Below, one piece after another: positions 37,895-46,422 of a DNA stretch of 64,000 nt. Location of the stretch: positions 164,282 to 228,281 of the forward strand of contig JAEEVR010000001.1 in the NCBI GenBank assembly GCA_016290995.1, given 5' to 3'. The DNA is from Treponema sp. (GTDB taxonomy: Bacteria; Spirochaetota; Spirochaetia; Treponematales; Treponemataceae). The notes beneath the pieces are model-generated. The model saw only the letters and a list, made by a program, of their open reading frames with translations, ran no database searches and was not told where the DNA came from. Numbering within the stretch: the stretch's first letter is position 1; each line of letters begins with the position of its first letter. The translations under genes and the position numbers were made by a program.

Positions 37895-38374
37895 ATGGCC
37901 GGCGAAGAACAATATCAGCTTGTTACATTCCAACTTGGCGAAGAATTATATGGCGTTAACATTATGGACGTTAAGGAAATTGTAAAGACGCAGCCTGTGC
38001 GCCCTTTGCCCAACGCTCCATATTATGTAGAAGGCATTTTTAACCTTAGAAAGGAAATCATTCCTATTATCAACTTGCACAAAAGATTCCGCCTTAAGAA
38101 GGCTGTTTTGGAAGACGGCGAGGATGAGGGCGGATTTGTCATTTTGAACATTGACGGAAACCGCATCGCGATCATCATCGACCGCGTTGCCCGCGTCGTT
38201 CCCGTTGCCGGAAGCGACATCAAGGCTCCGCCGCAGATGTTCAGCGGAATCGGTTCCGAATACATTCAGGGCGTAATCCAAAAGGACCCCAACGCTCCTT
38301 ACTTGATTATGCTCGACATTCGCAGGCTCTTTAACGCAAAAGAATTGCAAAAAATTATTGAAGTAAAACAATGA
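37895..38374 (+). CDS. cheW: Chemotaxis coupling protein CheW
   Basis: A 159-residue adaptor joining chemoreceptors to the CheA kinase. Family pattern: YQLVTFQLGEELYGVNIMDVKEIV, then LPNAPYYVEGIFNLRKEIIPIINL and VDRVARVVPV-like IDRVARVVPV. The first gene of a cluster; its stop overlaps the next start by ATGA. Confidence 0.96.
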   Translation: MAGEEQYQLVTFQLGEELYGVNIMDVKEIVKTQPVRPLPNAPYYVEGIFNLRKEIIPIINLHKRFRLKKAVLEDGEDEGGFVILNIDGNRIAIIIDRVARVVPVAGSDIKAPPQMFSGIGSEYIQGVIQKDPNAPYLIMLDIRRLFNAKELQKIIEVKQ

Positions 38375-39477
38375 TCCAAACATTCAGCTCAACCATTCGC
38401 CGCAAAGAAATGGACGCGGTATTGACTTGCATGGTCGATGAAAGAATCGGCCCCGGCGAGTTGAACGCGCGCCTGATTCAGACGGCAAAAGAATTTTTTT
38501 CATGCGCTGGAGCGGTCGCATTGCGCACTCCCGCCGCCGCCCTTAAGTACGCCCTTAAAGCTCTAAGCTTGGAGGCGGGTAGCGGCGTCATGCTCAGCGC
38601 TTTGGCTCCCCTGTGGCAATACGCCGTGGTGGAGGAATTGGGCTTTAAGCCCGTAGTCTTGGACGTTCAAACAGAAAGCGCCCAAATCACTTCCGAGATA
38701 GTTTCGCAGGGAATTCAAAGCGGCGGCCGCGCCCTTGTGTTGCGCGAAAGCCTTGGAATCCTTCCTGACTTTGAAGGCATCTTGGCCTTGGGCATCCCTG
38801 TGATAGAAGACATAAGCCAAAGCGCCGGCGGCCTCGTTCCCGAAGCGGCGCAAGGCGAAGAAGCTGCAAAAGCCGCTCCCTCAAGCGAAGAGGAAGGCGA
38901 CGCCGTCAAGACGGAAGTTAAGGGAAAAAAGGCCGGCTCTTTTGGCATTTACGCTATTTGCTCTCTTGAAGAGCAGGACGTCATCACCGCTGGAGGCGGA
39001 GCCTTGTTGATGGCCGCCGGCCGCCGCGATTGGCCCGTCCTAAAATCTTTGGCCGAAGGCATTCCTTCGATCGAAATGCTTCCCGACATTAACGCGGCGC
39101 TTGCCACGGTTCAGATAAAGGAATTTGCGCGCAACGAAGCCAAGCGCAAGGAAATATACGCGCTTTACAACCGTTCCATCATGTCTGGCAAAAACAAGGG
39201 CTTTGTCCGCGACGTTGAATTGAACTCCACAATTTGGTCTTTCCCGATCGCGCTCAACAGCGGATTCAAGGACGTAAAGGCTTACGCGCAAAAAAAGGAC
39301 ATTGAAGTTCGTTTGGCTTTTGAAGACTCAATCATCGCGGCCAAGGAAGATGAGTTGGGCGCGGCGTGCAAAAACGCCAAGGCCCTTGCCTTGAGAAGCG
39401 CCGTCTTCCCCTTGTATCCGCGCCTGAACAGAAGCCAAATCGAGAAGATTTCAAAAGTTTTGGTAACTCTTCCGTAA
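38371..39477 (+). CDS. DegT/DnrJ/EryC1-fold protein lacking the PLP lysine
   Basis: A 368-residue protein following the DegT sugar-aminotransferase layout: ALRTPAAALKYALKAL, then PVIEDISQSAGG (where enzymes have the PLP-stacking Asp), and SLEEQDVITAGGGALL where active enzymes have SFHxxK-xITTGEGG. The aligned position is Asp, not Lys, so PLP chemistry seems lost. An acidic insert (about residues 168-190, rich in Glu/Ala/Lys) precedes that motif. It is coupled to cheW by ATGA and to nadK by TAATG. In T. pallidum a 'spore coat polysaccharide' homologue likewise follows cheW (recalled, not checked). Role unknown. Confidence 0.65.
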   Translation: MIQTFSSTIRRKEMDAVLTCMVDERIGPGELNARLIQTAKEFFSCAGAVALRTPAAALKYALKALSLEAGSGVMLSALAPLWQYAVVEELGFKPVVLDVQTESAQITSEIVSQGIQSGGRALVLRESLGILPDFEGILALGIPVIEDISQSAGGLVPEAAQGEEAAKAAPSSEEEGDAVKTEVKGKKAGSFGIYAICSLEEQDVITAGGGALLMAAGRRDWPVLKSLAEGIPSIEMLPDINAALATVQIKEFARNEAKRKEIYALYNRSIMSGKNKGFVRDVELNSTIWSFPIALNSGFKDVKAYAQKKDIEVRLAFEDSIIAAKEDELGAACKNAKALALRSAVFPLYPRLNRSQIEKISKVLVTLP

Positions 39478-40331
39478 TGAAAAATTGCCTTATTGTCGTA
39501 AACACTGATAAGCCCAAGTCCGAGCTGCTCGGAATCGAGACCGCCAACTTTCTAAAGTTGCGCGGCGTCGAATACACTTTCTTGGACTTTAACGGCAATG
39601 AGCAAGACTGCGATTGGAAATCCTTTGACTTTGTGATTACCCTTGGCGGAGACGGAACCGTTCTCTTTGCGGCCAGGGGAGCGGCAAAACATTCCATTCC
39701 CGTCTTTCCTGTAAACCTTGGCGAGTTTGGCTTTATCGCGGGCGTTCAGCCTGACGAGTGGGAAAAGTACCTTGACTTGTTTTTGCAAGGAAAGCTTAAG
39801 ACTGTTTTGCGAACGATGCTTAGCGCCCAAGTGATTCGCGGCGGAAAAATCGTTGAAAGCCACCAAGCCCTAAACGACATCGTCGTAAGCGCCAAGAGCG
39901 CGGCGCAAACTATTTCTATGGACGTAAGCGTAAACGAGACGACGCTTGGCCACTTTAAGGCGGACGGCGCGATCGTTTCTAGCCCTACAGGCAGCACCGC
40001 TTATTCGGCCAGCGCCGGCGGCCCGATTGTAGGTCCGGACTTGGACGCGCTTGTCTTGACGCCGCTCAATCCCTTTTCTTTGAGCGCTAGGCCGATCGTT
40101 TTTTCGACTAGGGCGCTTTTGCAAATCAAGTTGATTCCGTCCAGAAACCGCGACGCGATTCTTACGGTTGACGGACAAAAACCGATTGACTTAAAGGACA
40201 ACGACATAATTCAAATTAAAAAATCGGAGCATGACGCGATTTTGGCAGGAACTTCCGTAGAAAAATTTTATAACGCGCTCCGCAACAAGTTGAACTGGTC
40301 CGGCGGACCAAACGGAGGCTCTAATGCTTGA
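39477..40331 (+). CDS. nadK: NAD kinase
   Basis: A 284-residue enzyme that phosphorylates NAD to NADP. The GGDGT motif (ITLGGDGTVLFAARG) lies near residue 60, with NLGEFGFIA, then the conserved SPTGSTAYSASAGGPIV and TVDGQ. ATG 39477 overlaps the upstream stop (TAATG), so the longer frame starting inside the DegT-like gene is rejected. recN starts 8 bp before its end. Confidence 0.95.
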   Translation: MKNCLIVVNTDKPKSELLGIETANFLKLRGVEYTFLDFNGNEQDCDWKSFDFVITLGGDGTVLFAARGAAKHSIPVFPVNLGEFGFIAGVQPDEWEKYLDLFLQGKLKTVLRTMLSAQVIRGGKIVESHQALNDIVVSAKSAAQTISMDVSVNETTLGHFKADGAIVSSPTGSTAYSASAGGPIVGPDLDALVLTPLNPFSLSARPIVFSTRALLQIKLIPSRNRDAILTVDGQKPIDLKDNDIIQIKKSEHDAILAGTSVEKFYNALRNKLNWSGGPNGGSNA

Positions 40332-42075
40332 ATCTTTAAAGATAAAAGACTTTGCGCTGATCGACTCTTCCAGCGTTGAATTTTCAAAGGGCTTTAGCGT
40401 TCTTTCGGGCGAGACAGGCGCGGGAAAATCCATCCTTATCGGAGCGATTTCCTTTTTGCTTGGCGGAAAGGCCGGAGCGGAATCAATTCGCGCGGGCTGC
40501 CAAGAAGCCAGCGTTAGCGGCGTGTTCACGATTCCCGCAAAGACGGCGGCCGACCGAGACCTTTCCATGGACGCGGAGGAGGAACCGCTTAGCGCCCGCG
40601 AATGGCTTAGCCAGCGCGGAATCGAAGACGAGGACGGCCAGATCATTTTGCGCCGAGTCGTCAGGGCCGGCGGAAAAAGCGGCGCTTGGATTCAAGGAAC
40701 TCCCGTTCCGCGCGCGGACTTGGTAAAGTTCAGCGAATTTTTGATTGACATACACGGCCAGCACGAGCACCAGTCCCTGATGCGCGTGGCCGAACACAGA
40801 AAATTTTTGGACAGCTATTGCGGCATTGTCGAAGAAGTGGCCGCCTTTACAAAAATCTACGCCGCGCTTGTCGAAAAGCGCGCCGCCTTGGCGTCCCTTA
40901 GCGCAAGCGGGGCTGAACGCGAGCGCAGAATCGACTACCTTAAGTTTTCTATCCAAGAAATCGAAGACGCAAAGCTCAAGGCCGGCGAGGACGAAGCTTT
41001 GTCCGCCGAAGAGTCCAAGCTTTTGAGCTTTGAAAAATTGTATTCCGAAGTCCAGGCCGTAAATGAAATATTTTCCGGTGAGGACGGCGGCATTGAGTCG
41101 CTTTTTAAGCGCGTAAGGTCTGCCAGCGAGCGGGCCGCCGCTTTGGACAAAAATTTGGAGGAGCTGGACGGCCGCGTTCAAAACGCTTGGTACGAACTTT
41201 CGGACCTTAGCCAGTCCTTCCGCTCATACCAAAATTCCTTGGTGTTCGACCCGGCCCGCTTGGAAGAAGTCCAAGGCCGCCTTGACGTAATCTACAAGCT
41301 TAAGAAAAAGTACGCGGCCAGCGTTGACAGCCCCTTGCAGGCCGTTTTTGAATACTTGTCCCAGGCCAAGGCCGAGCTTGAAACTTTGGATTCCTCCTCA
41401 ATCAACAAGGAATCCTTGGAAAAGGAAATCGCCGCCTTGGAACGCAAGGTTTACGAGGCCGCAAAGGCTATTTCGGCCAAAAGACAGGCGGGAGCCGCCA
41501 AAATGTCGGCCCAAGTCGAGGCGGTTTTGCAAAAACTTGGCATGGCCGGAACCAAATTTAGCGTGAACATCAGCCAAAAGGCCGGCGACGCGGTGGAGCA
41601 AAAGTGCGGCCCCTACGGAATGGACGACATAGAGTTCTTGATTAGCGCGAATCCCGGCTCGCCTATGGCAAGCCTTTCAAAAATAGCTTCCGGCGGCGAA
41701 TTGAGCCGCGTAATGCTGGCCCTAAAGACGATTTTTGCCCAAAGCGACAAGGTTCCAACCCTGATTTTTGACGAAATCGACACCGGAATTGGCGGCGAAG
41801 TGGCCGTCGCGGTGGGCGAACATATGAAAAATTTGGCAAAAAATCGTCAAATTTTATGCATAACACATCTAGCGAGCATTGCGGTTTTTGCCGATAATCA
41901 AATAAGAATACAAAAGTCTGTTGAAGGCGGCATAATGAAAACTCGGGCGGCTCCTGTTCAGGGAGAAGAGCGAGTGGCTGAAATTGCCCGAATGCTATCT
42001 GGCGACCAGCAAAGCTCCGAATCTTTGGAGCACGCTAGGTCTATGTTGAAAAAGTACTCAAGCTTGTCGCAGTAA
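40324..42075 (+). CDS. recN: DNA repair protein RecN
   Basis: A 583-residue SMC-like ATPase in double-strand break repair. It begins MLESLKIKDFALID with Walker A GETGAGKS near residue 31. A coiled-coil middle with an SMC-like QHEHQSL motif follows, then the C-terminal signature IASGGELSRVMLALK and Walker B LIFDEIDTGIGG. GGAGG is 5-6 bases before ATG 40324 inside the end of nadK. The nadK-recN link is common in bacteria. Confidence 0.96.
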   Translation: MLESLKIKDFALIDSSSVEFSKGFSVLSGETGAGKSILIGAISFLLGGKAGAESIRAGCQEASVSGVFTIPAKTAADRDLSMDAEEEPLSAREWLSQRGIEDEDGQIILRRVVRAGGKSGAWIQGTPVPRADLVKFSEFLIDIHGQHEHQSLMRVAEHRKFLDSYCGIVEEVAAFTKIYAALVEKRAALASLSASGAERERRIDYLKFSIQEIEDAKLKAGEDEALSAEESKLLSFEKLYSEVQAVNEIFSGEDGGIESLFKRVRSASERAAALDKNLEELDGRVQNAWYELSDLSQSFRSYQNSLVFDPARLEEVQGRLDVIYKLKKKYAASVDSPLQAVFEYLSQAKAELETLDSSSINKESLEKEIAALERKVYEAAKAISAKRQAGAAKMSAQVEAVLQKLGMAGTKFSVNISQKAGDAVEQKCGPYGMDDIEFLISANPGSPMASLSKIASGGELSRVMLALKTIFAQSDKVPTLIFDEIDTGIGGEVAVAVGEHMKNLAKNRQILCITHLASIAVFADNQIRIQKSVEGGIMKTRAAPVQGEERVAEIARMLSGDQQSSESLEHARSMLKKYSSLSQ

Positions 42076-42094
42076 GACAGAACGGGAGCGCTAA

Positions 42095-42898
42095 ATGGCA
42101 AAAATTACAAACGAAGACCGCGAGCTTTTTAAGAAAGAAGCAAAGCAGTACGAAGATTTAATTAAGGCCGAATTGGACAAAGAAAAAGAAATGCTCACAA
42201 CTATGAAGGGCGACGCTGTCGGCGTGGAATACAAAAAGTTGATTCTCGCCGAGCAGATGATTTACATCGCCACTTTGTACAACGCCATAAATTCCGCTTC
42301 CGTAAAGATTCTTGACGTAAAAAACAACGACGCTCTCAATGAAGGAAGAAAGATTCTTTACAAATCAATCATTTATTTGGAGGAAATCGTCACCAACATA
42401 ATCAACGCCGCGCAAAGCGACGTAAGCGAAAAATTGGAGGCGGTCGCCAACACTCCGCTCGAAAAGCGCTACTTTTTGATCCGAAAGTTGGGCTTGGCGA
42501 TTCAAATGATAATCGACGCCTTTGGCGACAATTCTAAATGGAAGTGGTCCTTTGTAGAATTGGAAGGCCGCTTTGCCGTCGTGGCCAAAAACTTTTACGA
42601 CTTTAAGGAATACATCAAGGCTTACTTTGACCCCAACAATCCTGACAACGAAAATTCAATCCTTTACTTGCGCTTGATAAGAACCTTGCTTGACAAGTCG
42701 GCCAACGCCTACCGCGACAAGTACGAGCTTTCAAGCCGCCGCCTTGACGACATGAAAGCGGCGATCAACTTTTTGCTTGCCTTGCGCCGCGTTAGCGTGA
42801 CTCTTGGCGAAAGCGAGACCGCCGAAGAACTAAAGAAAAAGGCGATGACCTGGAAAGAAAAAATGGAAGCCGACCAAAAGGCCGGAAAAAGCAACTAA
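42095..42898 (+). CDS. Conserved helical cytoplasmic protein of unknown function
   Basis: A 267-residue protein, all-helical by composition, charged at both ends (ITNEDRELFKKEAKQYEDLIKA; AMTWKEKMEADQKAGK), with no signal, membrane span or known motif. A central stretch LILAEQMIYIATLYNAIN and KRYFLIRKLGLAIQMIIDAF is more hydrophobic. It lies 19 bp after recN and before a terminator, so it closes the cheW-nadK-recN cluster. I do not recognise a family. Confidence 0.7.
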   Translation: MAKITNEDRELFKKEAKQYEDLIKAELDKEKEMLTTMKGDAVGVEYKKLILAEQMIYIATLYNAINSASVKILDVKNNDALNEGRKILYKSIIYLEEIVTNIINAAQSDVSEKLEAVANTPLEKRYFLIRKLGLAIQMIIDAFGDNSKWKWSFVELEGRFAVVAKNFYDFKEYIKAYFDPNNPDNENSILYLRLIRTLLDKSANAYRDKYELSSRRLDDMKAAINFLLALRRVSVTLGESETAEELKKKAMTWKEKMEADQKAGKSN

Positions 42899-42901
42899 AG
42901 C

Positions 42902-42933
42902 AAAAAAGCCGCGAATTGCTCGCGGCTTTTTTT
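42902..42933. terminator. Bidirectional terminator between the recN cluster and rnfB
   Basis: A 13-bp stem AAAAAAGCCGCGA / TCGCGGCTTTTTT (42902-42914 and 42920-42932) with loop ATTGC serves both convergent units. Confidence 0.9.
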
Positions 42934-42934
42934 G

Positions 42935-43738
42935 TTAGTTAAAAACATTCATTGAAAGAACGTGTGTCGGGCAGCCTTCGGCGCATTTTCCGCAAGCGTT
43001 GCACTTGGCGTAGTCGATTACAGGAATGCCCTTTACAAGAGTCAGCGCTCCCGCTTCGCAAGTTCTTTCGCACTTGCCGCACTTGATGCAGCCGTTCTTG
43101 CAGTTTTTCATAATTGAAGGCTTGTTGTCGCTGCGGTTTTGGCAAAGGGCGATCGGGCCTTTTGTCTCAACGTTGTAGAGCGAAATCAAATGTTTGGGGC
43201 AAGCCTTTACGCATGAGCCGCAGCCTGTGCAGTTTACAAGGTCGATGTGGGGAAGTCCGTCTTCTCCGATAACGATTCCGCCAAATTCGCAGGCGGCCGC
43301 GCAATCGCCAAAGCCGGCGCAGCCAAACGAGCAAAGCTTTGTTCCGTTTATCGCTTGGACCGCGGCGGCGCAAGTCTGGATGCCCTTGTATTGGCCCCTG
43401 GGCTTTGCGCATTCTTTTGTTCCGCGGCACATAAGGACGGCGGCCTTTTTTTCGGCCGTTACGGTAACGCCCAAAACTTTAGAAAGCTTTTCGGCGACTT
43501 CAGCGCCGCCGGCCGTGCAAAGGTTGGGGGCGACGGTTCCAGCGGCGACCGCTTTTGCGTAACCGTCGCAGCCTGCAAAGCCGCAGCCGCCGCAGTTGGC
43601 GCCCGGCAATTGCTCGCGCACGTCGATTTCTTTTTGGTTTACGGGAACCGCGAATATTTTTTTGAAGAGTCCCAGCAAAAGGCCAAGCAAAAAGGCTATC
43701 GCAAACGAGACCGCTATTGTAATTAAAATTGTGTTCAT
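42935..43738 (-). CDS. rnfB: Rnf complex subunit B (polyferredoxin)
   Basis: A 267-residue membrane-anchored iron-sulfur protein that takes electrons from ferredoxin. One N-terminal membrane helix (ITIAVSFAIAFLLGLLLGLF) is followed by the 4Fe-4S box CGGCGFAGCDGYA. Ferredoxin-type clusters follow: CTGCGSCVKACP, CIKCGKCERTC and CNACGKCAEGCP. It is last in rnfCDGEAB, with a 4-bp overlap with rnfA. Confidence 0.96.
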   Translation of the reverse strand: MNTILITIAVSFAIAFLLGLLLGLFKKIFAVPVNQKEIDVREQLPGANCGGCGFAGCDGYAKAVAAGTVAPNLCTAGGAEVAEKLSKVLGVTVTAEKKAAVLMCRGTKECAKPRGQYKGIQTCAAAVQAINGTKLCSFGCAGFGDCAAACEFGGIVIGEDGLPHIDLVNCTGCGSCVKACPKHLISLYNVETKGPIALCQNRSDNKPSIMKNCKNGCIKCGKCERTCEAGALTLVKGIPVIDYAKCNACGKCAEGCPTHVLSMNVFN

Positions 43739-44310
43739 ATCAACCCCTTAAATCCCATAAACGAAAGGGCCAAAAGCGACGTGGCCAAAAAGAGGCCGGA
43801 GTTTCCTTTTAGGAAGGCCGGCATGTTTGAGGTTCTAAGCCGCTCGCGGATTCCCGCCATGATTACCATCGAAAGCAAAAAGCCGCCGGCGCTTCCAAGC
43901 GCGTAAACGATTGACTGGCCGTAGTTGTAGTTTTTGCTGATGCAGTTGAGCGTGATTGCCAAAACCGCGCAGTTTGTCGTGATCAAGGCAAGGTAAACGC
44001 CCATCGCGCTGTACAAGGCGGGCGAAGATTTTTTAAGGTAGAACTCAACCAATTGAACAAGCGAGGCGATTACCAAGATGAAAATCAAGGTCTGCAAAAA
44101 CTGCAGCTTAAGCGGAACCAACACGCAATAGTAAATCGGGTAGGTGGCCGCGGTTGCAAGCAAAATTACGAACGAAGTCGCGATTCCCATTCCGGCGGAT
44201 TTGCTTGTGTCGCTTGTCATTCCCATAAAGGGACAGAGCGCCAAGTACTGGACCAAAATCACGTTGTCAACGAGCATGGCCTTTAAGAATATTTTAAGAA
44301 GTTCGTTCAT
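43735..44310 (-). CDS. rnfA: Rnf complex subunit A
   Basis: A 191-residue integral membrane protein with six hydrophobic segments. Family marks are VLVQYLALCPFMGMT near the start and the Cys-containing ALITTNCAVLAI, where RnfA/RnfE share an intramembrane 2Fe-2S centre. It overlaps its neighbours by 4 bp on both sides. Confidence 0.96.
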   Translation of the reverse strand: MNELLKIFLKAMLVDNVILVQYLALCPFMGMTSDTSKSAGMGIATSFVILLATAATYPIYYCVLVPLKLQFLQTLIFILVIASLVQLVEFYLKKSSPALYSAMGVYLALITTNCAVLAITLNCISKNYNYGQSIVYALGSAGGFLLSMVIMAGIRERLRTSNMPAFLKGNSGLFLATSLLALSFMGFKGLI

Positions 44311-44915
44311 TTTTTAGCTCCTTTGTTTTTCTTCATCTCTGAAAGTCCAAGCGTGATTGCGATCATAATTCCAAAGACAAAGAAGCCGCCCGGCGCTCCG
44401 CTAAAAAAGCCGATCGCGTTTTCTTCGGCAAAAACCGTGTGGCCAAAAATCTTTCCGCTTCCCAAAAGCTCGCGGATAAAGGAAATGGCGATCAAAACCC
44501 AAGTGTAGCCGATTCCCATTCCCAACGCGTCCAAAATCGCAAGGCCCGTGTTGTTCTTTGACGAGAAGGCTTCGACGCGGCCCATGATGATGCAGTTTAC
44601 AACAATCAACGGAATAAAGACGCCAAGCGAGTCGCTCAAAGCGGGAACGTAGGCTTGCAGCAAAAGCTGGACAATCGTCGTAAAGGCCGCGATTACGATG
44701 ATGAAAATCGGCAACCTTATCGCCGACGGAATCAGCTTTCTAAAAAGGCTTATGATGATTTCGCTCATCAAGAGAACGAATGTCATGCTAAGGCCCATTC
44801 CCAAGCCGTTGAATACGCTTGTCGTTACGGCAAGCGACGAACAAAGTCCGATGGAAAGAACCAAAAGCGGGTTTTCTTTTACGATGCCGTTTGTAAAAAT
44901 GTTCAAGGCTTTCAT
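44307..44915 (-). CDS. rnfE: Rnf complex subunit E
   Basis: A 202-residue membrane protein, the pseudo-symmetric partner of RnfA, with six membrane segments. It has NPLLVLSIGLCSSLAVT and PLIVVNCIIMGRVEAF, each with the conserved Cys that ligates the shared cluster. The Lys-rich C terminus is cytoplasmic. Confidence 0.95.
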   Translation of the reverse strand: MKALNIFTNGIVKENPLLVLSIGLCSSLAVTTSVFNGLGMGLSMTFVLLMSEIIISLFRKLIPSAIRLPIFIIVIAAFTTIVQLLLQAYVPALSDSLGVFIPLIVVNCIIMGRVEAFSSKNNTGLAILDALGMGIGYTWVLIAISFIRELLGSGKIFGHTVFAEENAIGFFSGAPGGFFVFGIMIAITLGLSEMKKNKGAKK

Positions 44916-45490
44916 TTGTTTCCTCCCGCAAGATATTTTTTAACAGTCTCGGCCGCGTTTGAAATCAACTCTCCCATCGTGTTGGAAGTGATTGTCGCGC
45001 CGGAAATCGCCTCGTAGTCGTTTCCAAGAACAAGCGGCGCGCTTGCGTCAACTCCGGCAAACTGGCCGTAGAAGGTTGTTCCCTTGGAGTTTTTGTAATT
45101 GGGATCGGCGGCCTTTTGTCCAAAGCCCGGCGAGTCGGTCGTCTGCAAAATGTGGACGCCCGCGATTTTTAGGTCGCTTCCAAAGCCGGCCACAAGAGTC
45201 GTCGTATCGTAAGTGGGGCCGGAAGCCTTTACAGCGTACCCGAACACTTGGCCGTCTTTTTTGGCCGAGTAGAACGACTCGATTGTCGCGCTTCCGCTTT
45301 GCTTGTCATAGGCGGCGATTTTTTCAAAGCCGTCCGCGTCAGGGAAAATCATCTTAAGCGCCTGGCTTTCTTTTTCCAACGCGCGCCTCTCAATTTCGGG
45401 AGCGGTCACGTTGTTCACCAAGGCAAGGGCAAAGCAAGCCGCCGCCGCGTAAAGGGCAAGGATTACGCCCAGCTTTAACGCTTCTTTCAT
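44912..45490 (-). CDS. rnfG: Rnf complex subunit G (FMN-binding)
   Basis: A 192-residue protein with one N-terminal membrane helix (LGVILALYAAAACFALALV) and a periplasmic FMN-binding domain. The flavinylation motif SGATIT occurs near residue 172 (YEAISGATITSNTMG); its Thr carries covalent FMN in the family. An ApbE flavin transferase is expected elsewhere in the genome. Confidence 0.95.
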   Translation of the reverse strand: MKEALKLGVILALYAAAACFALALVNNVTAPEIERRALEKESQALKMIFPDADGFEKIAAYDKQSGSATIESFYSAKKDGQVFGYAVKASGPTYDTTTLVAGFGSDLKIAGVHILQTTDSPGFGQKAADPNYKNSKGTTFYGQFAGVDASAPLVLGNDYEAISGATITSNTMGELISNAAETVKKYLAGGNK

Positions 45491-46422
45491 TTGGCGCCTC
45501 CTTCTTTTTTATAGCCGTATTTTCGCGGCGTGATTTTGTTCAAGAAAGGCACGATTGAGTTCATGATCAAAATCGAGAACATTACGCCTTCCGGATATCC
45601 GCCAAACTTTCTTATAAGGAACGTTAGCAAGCCGCAGCCGGCGCCGAATATCATTCGTCCGGGAGCGGTTATCGGGCTTGTTACATAGTCGGTGGCCATA
45701 AAGACCGCTCCAAAGACCAAGCCGCCCGAAAGGACGTGGGCCAAAACGTCGCCGCCAGAAACGAACATCAAGAGCGCGAACGTTCCAACCATAAAGACCG
45801 GCGTTCTCCAGTCAACGAGCCTAGTCGAGATTAAGAAAAGCGCCGAAATCAAAATCAGCAAGATCGAAGATTCGCCGATACAGCCGGCCTGTCGTCCCAA
45901 GAACAAGGACAAGTAGTCGGGAGCGGAGGCGGCCGCAGCGTCGGCCTGCTTTAATGTAGAAAGAATTGTCGCCGAACTTGTCGCGTCGGGAAGGGGGCTG
46001 ATCCAAGCGTTTCCCATCGCGGCCGGAAAGCTGGCCACCAAAAAGGCTCGGCCTGTCAAAGCCGGGTTCCAAACGTTTGAGCCAAGGCCGCCGAACAATT
46101 GCTTTGCGACGATGATGGCAAAGGCCGCTCCAAGAACGGTCTGCCAAATCGGAAGCGTCGGAGGCAAAACTAAGGCAAGCAAAAGGCCTGTTATCACGGC
46201 CGAGCCGTCGCCCGCGCTTTGTTTTTTTCCTGTAATCTTGTTGAACAAGAATTCGCAAACTACTGTGGTGGCTACGCTGGCCAAGATTGTGACCAAGGCC
46301 GGGATTCCAAAAAGAATCACGCCGTAAACCGCCTCGGGCAGCATGGACAAGACCACCAACCACATCACGTGGCGCGTTTTTAGTCCGCTGGAAATGTGCG
46401 GAGATGAGGAAAGCTGAATCAT
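45487..46422 (-). CDS. rnfD: Rnf complex subunit D
   Basis: A 311-residue membrane protein with about nine to ten spans that also carries covalent FMN. Family marks: PHISSGLKTRHVMWLVVLSM and VWNPALTGRAF. The flavinylation site, S/T-GAT in relatives, reads DATSSATIL near residue 150, so Ser replaces Gly; Thr is kept. It forms the ion path of the Na+ or H+ translocating complex with A, E and G. Confidence 0.94.
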   Translation of the reverse strand: MIQLSSSPHISSGLKTRHVMWLVVLSMLPEAVYGVILFGIPALVTILASVATTVVCEFLFNKITGKKQSAGDGSAVITGLLLALVLPPTLPIWQTVLGAAFAIIVAKQLFGGLGSNVWNPALTGRAFLVASFPAAMGNAWISPLPDATSSATILSTLKQADAAAASAPDYLSLFLGRQAGCIGESSILLILISALFLISTRLVDWRTPVFMVGTFALLMFVSGGDVLAHVLSGGLVFGAVFMATDYVTSPITAPGRMIFGAGCGLLTFLIRKFGGYPEGVMFSILIMNSIVPFLNKITPRKYGYKKEGGAK

